Assembly: GCA_019416425.1 (NCBI GenBank)
Contig: DXXK01000070.1
Span: forward strand, 12,145 to 76,144
Length of the DNA: 64,000 bases
Direction of reading: 5' to 3'
From: Bacteroidales bacterium
Lineage (GTDB): Bacteria; Bacteroidota; Bacteroidia; Bacteroidales; Muribaculaceae
Shown here: piece by piece, positions 9,738 through 17,563 of the stretch
Position numbering within the stretch: position 1 is the first letter of the stretch
How the letters are laid out: each line of letters begins with the position of its first letter
Made by a program: the position numbers and the translations under genes
Notes under the pieces: generated by a model
What the model saw: only the letters and a program-made list of their open reading frames with translations
Told to the model about the DNA's origin: nothing
Database searches by the model: none

Positions 9738-10382
9738 ATGACTACCGACAAGAATAATGATAAAACTCAGTCCGAACAGTCTTTCATAGTGGCTATCGGA
9801 CGTCAATTCGGATGTGGAGGCCGGGAAATCGGCAAAATGATAGCCCGGAGTCTCGGAGCTGATTATTACGACAAGACCTTGCTGAGCAAAGCCGCCGAGG
9901 CGTTAGGATTCAGCAAGAACCTGTTCGACCGTGCCGACGAGAAGCGGCCGTCGTGGCTACGCAGCCTTCTTCAATATAACTACGGTGTTGAGAATGCCGT
10001 TTCAGAATTCTCGGACATCGACAACGAGGGGCTGTACCGGGCACAGTCGCGGGTCATCAGGCAGTTGGCCGACAAGGGGTCGTGCGTGATCGTGGGTCGT
10101 ACCGCAGACTATATCCTGCGTGACCATCCGGGGCTTGTAAGCATTTTTCTGCATGCTCCGCTTGAGTTCCGCGCCAGGAGAATCTACGACCGTAAGGACG
10201 CCGCCGACATGGATGCCGCGCGCAACATGGCCCGCAAGATGGACAACGCGCGCGAATCCTTCTATTCCTACTATGCCAACCGCCCCTGGGGCCACGCCTC
10301 CACCTACCATCTCAGCATCGACACCTCCCGCTTCACCCCAGAGGAAATCATCGCCCTGATCCGCCATCACCTGAACCGGTGA
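9738..10382 (+). CDS. Cytidylate kinase-like family protein
   Basis: The 214-residue protein starts after a 17-residue polar leader with FIVAIGRQFGCGGREIGKMIA, a P-loop-like segment in which GCGGREIG replaces the canonical GxxxxGKS/T. It continues with YYDKTLL and VIVGRTADYIL, the pattern of the cytidylate-kinase-like family (Pfam Cytidylate_kin2). These proteins are related to nucleoside-monophosphate kinases, but their substrate is usually untested. The true Cmk is not in this window. It is the first plus-strand gene and is followed by rnpB after about 80 bp. Confidence 0.85.
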   Translation: MTTDKNNDKTQSEQSFIVAIGRQFGCGGREIGKMIARSLGADYYDKTLLSKAAEALGFSKNLFDRADEKRPSWLRSLLQYNYGVENAVSEFSDIDNEGLYRAQSRVIRQLADKGSCVIVGRTADYILRDHPGLVSIFLHAPLEFRARRIYDRKDAADMDAARNMARKMDNARESFYSYYANRPWGHASTYHLSIDTSRFTPEEIIALIRHHLNR

Positions 10383-10425
10383 CAAAACGTCATCAGCCAT
10401 CGGTCAAACAGCATAAACATCTATT

Positions 10426-10457
10426 TTTGTGAAATTCGCAAATAAGTTGTAACTTTG
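10426..10457 (+). promoter_or_regulatory. Promoter of rnpB
   Basis: TTTG (10426-10429) and TAACTTTG (10450-10457) are separated by 20 bp, matching the Bacteroidota -33/-7 pattern. The expected start a few bases downstream coincides with the first base of the RNase P RNA P1 helix, which supports both calls. Confidence 0.75.
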
Positions 10458-10460
10458 CAT

Positions 10461-10827
10461 GGGCAGAGGCACGGTCTGTCGCTCCGGCCAGAGAGGCCGT
10501 AGAGGAAAGTCCGGGCAACATAGGGCACCGCATTTTTTAACGGAAAGCTGGCAGCGATGTCAGGGATAAGTGACAGAAAACAACCGCCTTGCGTCTACGG
10601 ACACAAGGTAAGGGTGAAAAGGCGCGTGTAAGAGACCACCGGGCCGCATGGCGACATGCGGCGCCGCACATCCTGCGGGTTGCAAGGCCAAATATACCGG
10701 CAGCTAAGGACGGCCCGTCCATTGTCGGGGGGTAGGCTGCTATAGCGTGCGGGCAACCGTAAGCAAAGATAAATGACAGACGCGTTCCTCCGGAACGTAC
10801 ATAACCCGGCTTACAGGGCCTCTGCCT
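10461..10827 (+). ncRNA. rnpB: RNase P RNA (class A)
   Basis: This is the catalytic RNA that removes tRNA 5' leaders. The ends pair as P1 (GGCAGAGGC at 10462-10470 with GCCTCTGCC at 10818-10826). Universally conserved blocks are present in order: GAGGAAAGTCCGGGC near 10501, GGTAAGGGTGAAAAGG near 10606, AGAGACCACCG near 10631, GGCTGCTATAG near 10735 and GATAAATGACAG followed by ATAACCCGGCTTAC near 10770-10814. Length (about 367 nt) is normal for type A. A dedicated promoter precedes it and an intrinsic terminator follows. Confidence 0.96.
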
Positions 10828-10833
10828 TCCATC

Positions 10834-10868
10834 AAGGCCTTCGGCGTTAACCCGAAGGCCTGTTTTGT
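10834..10868 (+). terminator. Intrinsic terminator of rnpB
   Basis: A perfect 10-bp stem AGGCCTTCGG (10835-10844) / CCGAAGGCCT (10852-10861) with a 7-nt loop is followed by GTTTTGTTGTT. Confidence 0.85.
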
Positions 10869-10894
10869 TGTTATCTATTAAGTATACATTGATT

Positions 10895-12289
10895 ATGACT
10901 GATACTGAAGATAAAAAACCGGGGTTGCTGCAACGGCTCATCGCCAAGATTACAGCATTGGTCACATATTGCGTGTCGGGTGTCTGGTACGACAACCGAC
11001 GCACCTTCCGGGTGCGTCTGGTCAAGATCACAAACCTGTCGGTCAAGTCGTTCCTGAACCGAGGCCTACAGATCAAGTCCATGGCCCTGACCTACTCCAC
11101 CGTGCTGGCAATCGTGCCCGCACTGGCCTTGATCGTGGCCATAGGACGCGGATTCGGCCTGCAGGATTCGGTGATGAACGAGCTATACATCATGTTTCCC
11201 TCGCAGCATAAGGTCATTACGACGTTCCTGAACTTCGTGGACTCCTATCTGACCAACGCCACACAGGGAGTATTTGTCGGCGTGGGCATCATCGTGTTGC
11301 TGTGGACGGTCATCATGCTTCTGTCCGGCATCGAAGATGCCGTCAACAACATCTGGGACGTGAAGAGGCAACGGACCATATTCCGCAAATTCACCGACTA
11401 CCTCACCATCTGTCTGATGGTACCGATCCTGCTGATCTGCTCGTCGGGAATATCGCTGTTCATGTCGGATACCTTTCAGGATGTGCTGTATTTCGCGTTT
11501 CTGACGCCGGTAGTGAATTTCCTGCTGGACCTGGCACCTCTGTTTTTCGCCTGGGCTGCGTTCAGTATCGCCTACTGGCTCATACCCAACACAAAAGTAA
11601 ACTTCAAGTTCGCAGCCATATCCGGGGCCTTCTGCTCCATCGCCTTCTACGTGATCCAGTGGCTGTTCATCAACGGACAGATATATGTGTCGAAATACAA
11701 CGCCATCTACGGATCGTTCGCATTCCTGCCGCTGTTCCTGATATGGCTCCAGCTGTCGTGGCTGATCATGCTGATAGGCTGCGTGCTGACATACTCGCTC
11801 CAGAACGTCTTCACGTTCAACTTTCTGGGCAATGACCAGCAGCTGACCGTCGAGACGCGCATGCGCATGGCCATAATAGTAATGGCCGTGGTGGCGCAAC
11901 GGTTCCTGAAGCGTCAGGAACCGTTGACGCAGACCCAGTTCGCGGCCGAGTACAACCTCCCCGTCCATATACTGAGTCAGACACTTCAGAAACTCAAGGA
12001 CTGCGGCATGATCTACGCTGTGCTCGATAAAAAAGGAGATACAGCCATCGGGCCGGCACGAGACGTGAGCGACCTGACGGTGGAACAGGTATTGAAGGAT
12101 TATTGCTCAACAGGCGTCAATGAGATAGCACCTGAATTCGACCGCATCTACGCTCCACTGTTCAATGAACTTAAACCGCCCACCCAGGAGGCATACGCGC
12201 TGTACGGCAAGTACCTATTGGCTGAACTGCCGATTCCGCAACCCGACGAGATTCAGGAGATGATGAACCAGGCAAGCGCAAAGGACTGA
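10895..12289 (+). CDS. YihY/BrkB-type inner-membrane protein with C-terminal winged-helix-like domain
   Basis: About 465 residues from the ATG at 10895; an upstream Met at 10865 lies in the rnpB terminator and is rejected. A YihY/BrkB domain of about six membrane segments spans residues 60-320 (MALTYSTVLAIVPALALIVAIG, GVFVGVGIIVLLWTVIML, the conserved YNAIYGSFAFLPLFLIWLQLSW). After it comes a soluble tail of about 140 residues that resembles a winged helix (PLTQTQFAAEYNLPVHILSQTLQKLKDCGMI). The family was once mislabelled RNase BN; a genuine RNase Z/BN lies at 38.7 kb. The role is unknown, and a transport or envelope function is usually assumed. Confidence 0.88.
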   Translation: MTDTEDKKPGLLQRLIAKITALVTYCVSGVWYDNRRTFRVRLVKITNLSVKSFLNRGLQIKSMALTYSTVLAIVPALALIVAIGRGFGLQDSVMNELYIMFPSQHKVITTFLNFVDSYLTNATQGVFVGVGIIVLLWTVIMLLSGIEDAVNNIWDVKRQRTIFRKFTDYLTICLMVPILLICSSGISLFMSDTFQDVLYFAFLTPVVNFLLDLAPLFFAWAAFSIAYWLIPNTKVNFKFAAISGAFCSIAFYVIQWLFINGQIYVSKYNAIYGSFAFLPLFLIWLQLSWLIMLIGCVLTYSLQNVFTFNFLGNDQQLTVETRMRMAIIVMAVVAQRFLKRQEPLTQTQFAAEYNLPVHILSQTLQKLKDCGMIYAVLDKKGDTAIGPARDVSDLTVEQVLKDYCSTGVNEIAPEFDRIYAPLFNELKPPTQEAYALYGKYLLAELPIPQPDEIQEMMNQASAKD

Positions 12290-12302
12290 TGATTCCTGGC
12301 GC

Positions 12303-12857
12303 TTATTCAGGTTTCAAATCCACCCAGGTGAAGTCATGGCCGGTGGCGGGGATGATCCTGTCCAGCAGGTCGGTGAACGTCAATACCAGACTGGAGGTAT
12401 TGACGCATGGATGGCAGGCATATCTCTCGCCACCCTGCAGGTCGCGGTCTATGATCAGGCGGACATGACGCTCCTTGTCATAAATCAGACCCATGGGCGA
12501 TACCGCTCCGGGATGGATATGGAGATATCGGTCCATATGGTCGGCCGAGGCAAACGACAACCGCGCGCATCCCAACTGCGACGAGAGGTATTTGGTCTTG
12601 AACGGCTTGTCGGCCGGCATCATCAGCAGATAGAAATCCGTCTGCTGCTTATTGGTCAGGAACAGGTTCTTGAACACCGGGGCTCCGGCTTCCTGCCGCA
12701 CGGCCTCGCATTCCTCCATAGTAAACGCCGCCGGATGGCACAGCGTGATGTAATCAACCCCGAGGCCGTCCAGAAAATCATATACACCGCATTCGGCCTC
12801 GCCGCGCTCCGCGCCGTCCTGAGGCCTCCCCTCCCATTTAGTTACTTCAAATTCCAT
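12303..12857 (-). CDS. Prolyl-tRNA deacylase (ProX/YbaK-like trans-editing enzyme)
   Basis: The product matches the INS/YbaK superfamily of free-standing editing domains that hydrolyse mischarged Ala-tRNA(Pro). Visible features are the N-terminal helix, CHPAAFTMEECEAV, VFKNLFLTNKQQTDFYLLMMPADKPFKTKYLS with the conserved Lys, and the C-terminal CHPCVNTSSLVL block typical of ProXp-ala/PrdX. The start at 12857 (MEFEVTKWEG) is chosen because the predicted promoter puts transcription initiation near 12868, after the alternative Met at 12875. It converges on the YihY gene with only 13 bp between stops. Confidence 0.87.
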   Translation of the reverse strand: MEFEVTKWEGRPQDGAERGEAECGVYDFLDGLGVDYITLCHPAAFTMEECEAVRQEAGAPVFKNLFLTNKQQTDFYLLMMPADKPFKTKYLSSQLGCARLSFASADHMDRYLHIHPGAVSPMGLIYDKERHVRLIIDRDLQGGERYACHPCVNTSSLVLTFTDLLDRIIPATGHDFTWVDLKPE

Positions 12858-12874
12858 TGTCCATATCGTTATCA

Positions 12875-12905
12875 CAAAATTACAATATATTTGCTTAACT
12901 TACAA
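12875..12905 (-). promoter_or_regulatory. Promoter of the prolyl-tRNA editing gene
   Basis: On the minus strand TAATTTTG (12875-12882) is preceded, 20 bp further up, by TTG (12903-12905). It gives a very short leader to the ATG at 12857. Confidence 0.55.
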
Positions 12906-13043
12906 CCTTGTTAGTTACAAAGTTGTTAGCAACAAATTTGTTACATTCATATTCTACTAATACACAGACATATGCAAGCATAAATCGTACATATTATGCA
13001 GAAAAAAAACAGGCCAAACATACATCAACAATGAAGCACACGA

Positions 13044-13073
13044 TTGTCAACTGCGATATTTTAATTAAATTTG
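13044..13073 (+). promoter_or_regulatory. Promoter of the GH30 gene
   Basis: TTG (13044-13046) and TAAATTTG (13066-13073) are 19 bp apart, fitting the -33/-7 pattern. The leader to the ATG at 13146 is about 65 nt and holds a small ACGCA/TGCGT hairpin (13110-13124). The rest of 12906-13043 is AT-rich with repeated GTTA/TTACAA words and no convincing gene. Confidence 0.65.
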
Positions 13074-13145
13074 TAGTTGCGATTAAAATCAAAAGAATAA
13101 TCTAATGGCACGCATTTTTTGCGTCATCAACACAAATTTAACCTC

Positions 13146-14681
13146 ATGAACGGAAAACTCAAGATCCTAATCCTGTCGGGAATAGCCGTAGCGGCTTCCG
13201 CCACTGTACAGGCACAGAGCTTCAGCTGGAACGAAAGCACCGAAGGAAACGAATGGAAGACCTCGAAAGTCACGCTGAAGAAACAGCAGTCAGCCACCCC
13301 CGATGTCAAGGTGAACACAAACGAACCCATCGTTACGTTCTCTGGATGGGGAATCACATTCAACGAACTCGACTGGGACGCATTGTCGATGCTGACCCGC
13401 GACGAGCAGCACGAAATCCTTTATAAGGTGTTCAGTCCTCAGGGTGAACTCCGCGCCACACGGGGTCGCGTATCGATGGGTGCGAACGACTACGCCCGTT
13501 CCTGGTACAGCTGCGACGAGGTGCCGGGCGACCTGGAACTGCGCTACTTCAATATCGACCGCGACAAGACCAGCATCATCCCCTTTATCCACGCAGCGCA
13601 GAAGTACAATCCCGACATCGTGTGTTGGGTTTCCCCATGGTCTCCCCCGTCGTGGATGAAGATCAACAATGATTATCCCGTATTGAGCAGCGAGTTCAAC
13701 AACATGCCGAAGAAACTGGATTATCTGCTGTACGCGGGTGCCGAGGGCAAGACGGACCCCGACGAGATGAAGCTGACCGGAAAACGCGACAATGTGTTCC
13801 CACGCCAGATCGCCGAGAACGACTACTTCATCCAGGATCCCCGCTATCTGCAGGCCTACGCCAACATGTTCTGCAAGTTCATCGACGCATACGCCGAGCA
13901 GGGAATTCCAATCGACCGCGTCATCTACCAGAACGAGGCCTACAGCTATACCCCCTACCCCGGCTGCGCCTGGACCGCCGAAGGCACCAACCGTTTCAAC
14001 CGCGATTATCTGGGCCCGACCCTGCGCAGGAACCATCCGGAGGTAGAGCTTTACATGGGAACATTCAACTCCAACCGTCGCGACCATATCGAGAAAGTCC
14101 TGTCCGATCCTGGTCAGCAGGAATACACCAAGGGTGTCGGCTTCCAGTGGGAGGGACGCGAGGTACTGCCCTTCGTCCGCAAGGAGCATCCTGAATGGAA
14201 GTACATCTGTTCGGAGAGCGAATGCGGCTGGGGTTCGTTCAACTGGGACGCCGCAGAGCATACCTTCGAGCTGATCAACCACTATCTCGGCAACGGGTGC
14301 CATGAGTATACGTTCTGGAACTTCATTCTTGCCGACAATGGCGAAAGCCCCTGGGGCTGGAAACAGAACGCTCTGATCCGCGTAAACTCCAAGGACCGCA
14401 CGTTCACATACACTCCGGAATACCAGGCCGTAAGACACTACACCAACTTCATCACGCCGGGTTCGAAAGTTGTGGGCTTCAAGGACCAAGGCACCGACAA
14501 GAAGCCGATACTGGTGACCGTCAGTCCTCAGGGCAAATATGTGGTTGTGGCCGGCAACTTCAACGACACCGCCGCCCCTATAGATGTCCAGATCGGCTCC
14601 AAGTCACTTACAGCTACTCTCAAACCCCATTCGTTCAACACATTCGTAGAGAAACAAGGGGTCCACGACATAACCCACTGA
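13146..14681 (+). CDS. Secreted glycoside hydrolase family 30 protein
   Basis: A signal peptide ends at VQAQ. The mature protein has the GH30 TIM barrel: GWGITFNELDWDALS near the start, SPWSPPSWMK, the acid/base Glu in VIYQNEAYSY and the nucleophile Glu in YICSESECGWG, then WNFILADNG and a C-terminal beta-sandwich (PILVTVSPQGKYVVVAGNF). Family members cleave beta-glucosyl or related beta-linkages (glucosylceramidase-like or beta-1,6-glucanase). The substrate cannot be decided from sequence here. There is no adjacent SusC/SusD pair, so this is not a classic polysaccharide utilization locus. It has its own promoter and ends convergent with the glycogen operon. Confidence 0.9.
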   Translation: MNGKLKILILSGIAVAASATVQAQSFSWNESTEGNEWKTSKVTLKKQQSATPDVKVNTNEPIVTFSGWGITFNELDWDALSMLTRDEQHEILYKVFSPQGELRATRGRVSMGANDYARSWYSCDEVPGDLELRYFNIDRDKTSIIPFIHAAQKYNPDIVCWVSPWSPPSWMKINNDYPVLSSEFNNMPKKLDYLLYAGAEGKTDPDEMKLTGKRDNVFPRQIAENDYFIQDPRYLQAYANMFCKFIDAYAEQGIPIDRVIYQNEAYSYTPYPGCAWTAEGTNRFNRDYLGPTLRRNHPEVELYMGTFNSNRRDHIEKVLSDPGQQEYTKGVGFQWEGREVLPFVRKEHPEWKYICSESECGWGSFNWDAAEHTFELINHYLGNGCHEYTFWNFILADNGESPWGWKQNALIRVNSKDRTFTYTPEYQAVRHYTNFITPGSKVVGFKDQGTDKKPILVTVSPQGKYVVVAGNFNDTAAPIDVQIGSKSLTATLKPHSFNTFVEKQGVHDITH

Positions 14682-14698
14682 TACATATCCATCAAAAA

Positions 14699-14730
14699 AT
14701 ACCGGCTGAACCCTGGGGTTCAGCCGGTAT
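14699..14730 (-). terminator. Terminator of the glycogen operon, between convergent genes
   Basis: A perfect 32-bp inverted repeat (ATACCGGCTGAACCC / GGGTTCAGCCGGTAT) lies between two convergent stops. On the minus strand it is followed by TTTTTGATG, so it serves the GH57 side best. On the plus strand no T-run follows, though the stem could still stabilise the GH30 mRNA end. Confidence 0.85.
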
Positions 14731-14755
14731 CCGTATAGTTAGGGATTAGGCGGAT

Positions 14756-16219
14756 TTACTCAGCCTTCTTGGTGGTCTTCTTTGCAGTCTTCTTTACGGG
14801 CTTGGCGTCATCCTTCTTGGCGGCTGGCTTGCGGCCACGCTTCTTGGGAGCCACGGCTTCGGCCGGAGCCTCGACATTGGCGGCCTCGACGGGAACCACC
14901 TCGGTGACGGGCATGTTCTCCTCGCCGGTCATGGCACGCAGGGACTTAACCTCCTTGTTGAGCGACGTGATCTCCGAAGCCTGGTTGCGGATGGTGAGCA
15001 GAAGCGAATTCAGCTCCTCGTTGTCGATGCTCTCAGGATACTGTTCCTCAACACGAACCAGGAAGTCGGCCAGGACGTTCATGTAGTTCGTGAATGCCGA
15101 GAAGGGCGAATCATACGGACTGAACGCCGCATGGCTTGCGCCGTCAGCCAGGTTCTTGGTGCTCATGTAGTAGAAGTGGTCGGAGCTCTGCAGGTACTCC
15201 CAGTCCTGTTTCAGCATGCGGTCGGAGCAGAGACTTACGCGCTCGGCCACTGCGTATAGTTTGTTAAGGGCCTCGTTCTGAAGGTCGTTACCCTTCCAAG
15301 CCGACACATCGCGGGCCTCGTCGATGTCACTGATAGGATACGGAACGCTCAGCATACCCACGGGCTTCAGCGTAGCGACAGCCTCGCTCGGAGTCGAGAA
15401 ACGGATATTACGCTCGGCTGCGAACTGCGGGAGCGCCTTCAGGAACATGAAGATACCGGTGTTGGCAGGCAGGAACGAACCGAAGGTATCCATGGAGAAG
15501 TGAAGGTTCACCACCTGCTCCTGCTCGGGCAGCGCGGCGATCCAGTCCATGTACTTGTCCGCCGTCAGAGGATATGCGGGCCACTCGGGGTTCGCGAAAT
15601 TGCGTGCGACATCGTCCGACAGCTTGTCGTTGGTAAGCAGCAGCTTCAGGTCCGGAGCGGTCTCGGCCTGGTATACATAGTTGGGCGACTTCCAGCCCAG
15701 CACATGCTTGGCACCCACGGTGACGCATGTCTCGAAGCCCATGGCACCGACCTCCATGGCGATGTCGTCGTCGTAGATCAGCTCCGTGTTCACGAAGGTC
15801 ACAGGCCTCTTGCCGAACAGGTCGTTGATCATGGCGTCGTGCTTGCGCACGTCACGCATGAACTCCTCGGCATCCTCCAGGCTGGCCAGCGAATGCGAGT
15901 ATGTGCCCGACATGAACTCCACGCAGCCGGTGTCGGCCAGCTCCTTGAGCTTGTCGATCAGCTCGGGCACGTAGAGCTGAATCTGCTCGATGGCGGTGCC
16001 GCTGATGCTCAGCGAGCACTTGAACGCGCCGTTGGTGTTCTTGATCATCTCCAGCAGAGTCTCGCACATCGGCATGTAGGAGTTCTCGGCAAGACGCGAC
16101 ATGATGTCGTCGTCCGAGAAATCATCGAAGTAGTAGTGGTCGTTACCGATGTCGAAGAACCGATAACGTTTCAGCCGGAAGGGCTGATGTATATGGAAAT
16201 AAAAACAAACTGATTTCAT
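14756..16219 (-). CDS. Glycoside hydrolase family 57 alpha-amylase with basic C-terminal tail
   Basis: The N terminus CFYFHIHQPFRLKRYRF is the GH57 signature with the HxHQP motif. Other family blocks are FMSGTYSHSLASL, where the catalytic Glu is expected near, FVNTELIYDDDIA and NLHFSMDTFGSF with the likely catalytic Asp. There is no signal peptide, so it should act on intracellular alpha-glucan. After a coiled-coil stretch (LLTIRNQASEITSLNKEV) comes a tail of about 60 residues rich in Pro/Ala and then Lys, including KKRGRKPAAKK, which resembles an AT-hook/histone H1-like segment. It is the last gene of the debranching enzyme/GT4/GH57 operon. Confidence 0.9.
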   Translation of the reverse strand: MKSVCFYFHIHQPFRLKRYRFFDIGNDHYYFDDFSDDDIMSRLAENSYMPMCETLLEMIKNTNGAFKCSLSISGTAIEQIQLYVPELIDKLKELADTGCVEFMSGTYSHSLASLEDAEEFMRDVRKHDAMINDLFGKRPVTFVNTELIYDDDIAMEVGAMGFETCVTVGAKHVLGWKSPNYVYQAETAPDLKLLLTNDKLSDDVARNFANPEWPAYPLTADKYMDWIAALPEQEQVVNLHFSMDTFGSFLPANTGIFMFLKALPQFAAERNIRFSTPSEAVATLKPVGMLSVPYPISDIDEARDVSAWKGNDLQNEALNKLYAVAERVSLCSDRMLKQDWEYLQSSDHFYYMSTKNLADGASHAAFSPYDSPFSAFTNYMNVLADFLVRVEEQYPESIDNEELNSLLLTIRNQASEITSLNKEVKSLRAMTGEENMPVTEVVPVEAANVEAPAEAVAPKKRGRKPAAKKDDAKPVKKTAKKTTKKAE

Positions 16220-16279
16220 AATCATCCTTATTGCCGGCAGGGCAGTGTATTCACGCCCATGCCATGTTCCGTTACCTTA

Positions 16280-17542
16280 TTATCTGTTGTTGAGTACCTG
16301 ATTATAGATGTCGATTACTTTCTGGCCAGCCTTCTCCCAGGTGATTCCGTGAATCTCCTCGATTCCCTTGACGCGCAGATAGTCGTGGAATGCGGGATAG
16401 GAAACCAGCGCGTGCATGGCGTCGGCCATTGCGTCAACGTCCCAGTAGTCTGTCTTGATGACGTTGGTCAGGATCTCGGCGCAGCCCGACTGCTTGGAGA
16501 TGATGGAGGGAACGCCCATTTCCATGGCCTCCAGAGGCGAGATACCGAAAGGCTCCGATACCGAAGGCATTACGTAGACATCGGAATCGGCCAGCATCTC
16601 GTATACCTGCTTGCCGCGGAGGAAGCCGGTGAAGTGGAAGCGGTCGGCGATGTTGCGCTGGGCAGCCAGCTTGATCATGGCGTCCATCATGTCACCGCTG
16701 CCGGCCATCACGAAGCGTACGTTCTTGGTCTTCTGCAGCACCTTGGCGGCTGCCTCGACGTAGTACTCCGGACCCTTCTGCATGGTGATGCGACCCAGGA
16801 AGGTAATCACCTTGTCCTTCTTGTCGCGGCGCGGGATGTTCAGCAGCTCGTCGCTCAAGGGAATCACGGCGTTGTGCACCGTGGTCACCTTGTCGGGGCT
16901 GATGCCGTACTTGTCGATTACCGTGCGGCGAGTCAGCTCGGACACCGTGATGATATGGTCCGCATTGTTCATACCGTCCTTCTCGATTCCGAATACCGTC
17001 GGGTTGACATTGCCACGGCTGCGGTCAAAGTCGGTGGCGTGGACATGAATCACCAGTGGCTTGCCCGTGACGTTCTTGGCATGGATACCGGCCGGATAGG
17101 TCAGCCAGTCATGCGAATGGATGATGTCACAGGGAACGGTACGGGCTATGACGCCTGCAACCACGGAGTAATTGTTGATTTCCTCCAGAAGGTTGTCCGG
17201 ATAGCGTCCCGAGAATTCAATACAGCCCAGGTCGTTGAGCCGCATATAGTTGAAGTCCGCGTAGATATGGTCGCGGAGGTTGAAGTATAGTTCCGGGTCC
17301 ATGACCTTGCCAATGCGGTTGGCGACATAGTCGCGGTCGACGTCGCGCCAAGCCACCGGTGTGCAGTTAGCTCCGATGATGTTGGCGAAGCCTTTCTCCT
17401 CGTCGCCGTACGGCTTCGGAATCACGAACGTGATGTCCATATTGCCGCAGTTGTGCATACCCTTGGTCAAGCCATAACTCGCCGTACCCAGACCACCGAG
17501 AATGTGGGGAGGAAACTCCCAGCCGAACATTAATGCTCTCAT
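16280..17542 (-). CDS. Glycosyltransferase family 4, glycogen-synthase-like
   Basis: This 420-residue GT-B enzyme starts with MFGWEFPPHILGGLGTASYGL, containing the donor-site glycines. It has the linker HSHDWLTYPAG, ITFLGRITMQKGPEYYVEAA and the GT4 EX7E-type block SVSEPFGISPLEAMEMG near residue 325. Its place between a glycogen debranching enzyme and a GH57 amylase, an arrangement common in Bacteroidota, supports a role in alpha-glucan synthesis. The sugar-nucleotide donor is not determined. It lies 21 bp after the debranching enzyme gene. Confidence 0.88.
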   Translation of the reverse strand: MRALMFGWEFPPHILGGLGTASYGLTKGMHNCGNMDITFVIPKPYGDEEKGFANIIGANCTPVAWRDVDRDYVANRIGKVMDPELYFNLRDHIYADFNYMRLNDLGCIEFSGRYPDNLLEEINNYSVVAGVIARTVPCDIIHSHDWLTYPAGIHAKNVTGKPLVIHVHATDFDRSRGNVNPTVFGIEKDGMNNADHIITVSELTRRTVIDKYGISPDKVTTVHNAVIPLSDELLNIPRRDKKDKVITFLGRITMQKGPEYYVEAAAKVLQKTKNVRFVMAGSGDMMDAMIKLAAQRNIADRFHFTGFLRGKQVYEMLADSDVYVMPSVSEPFGISPLEAMEMGVPSIISKQSGCAEILTNVIKTDYWDVDAMADAMHALVSYPAFHDYLRVKGIEEIHGITWEKAGQKVIDIYNQVLNNR

Positions 17543-17563
17543 TTCTCTAAGTATTTGGGATTG

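Noticed and set aside
10537..11082. Minus-strand open frame of 181 codons across rnpB
   Set aside because: Overlaps the RNase P RNA and its terminator; no protein similarity visible.
12908..13105. Plus-strand open frame of 65 codons before GH30
   Set aside because: AT-rich, no recognisable protein pattern, and it contains the GH30 promoter.
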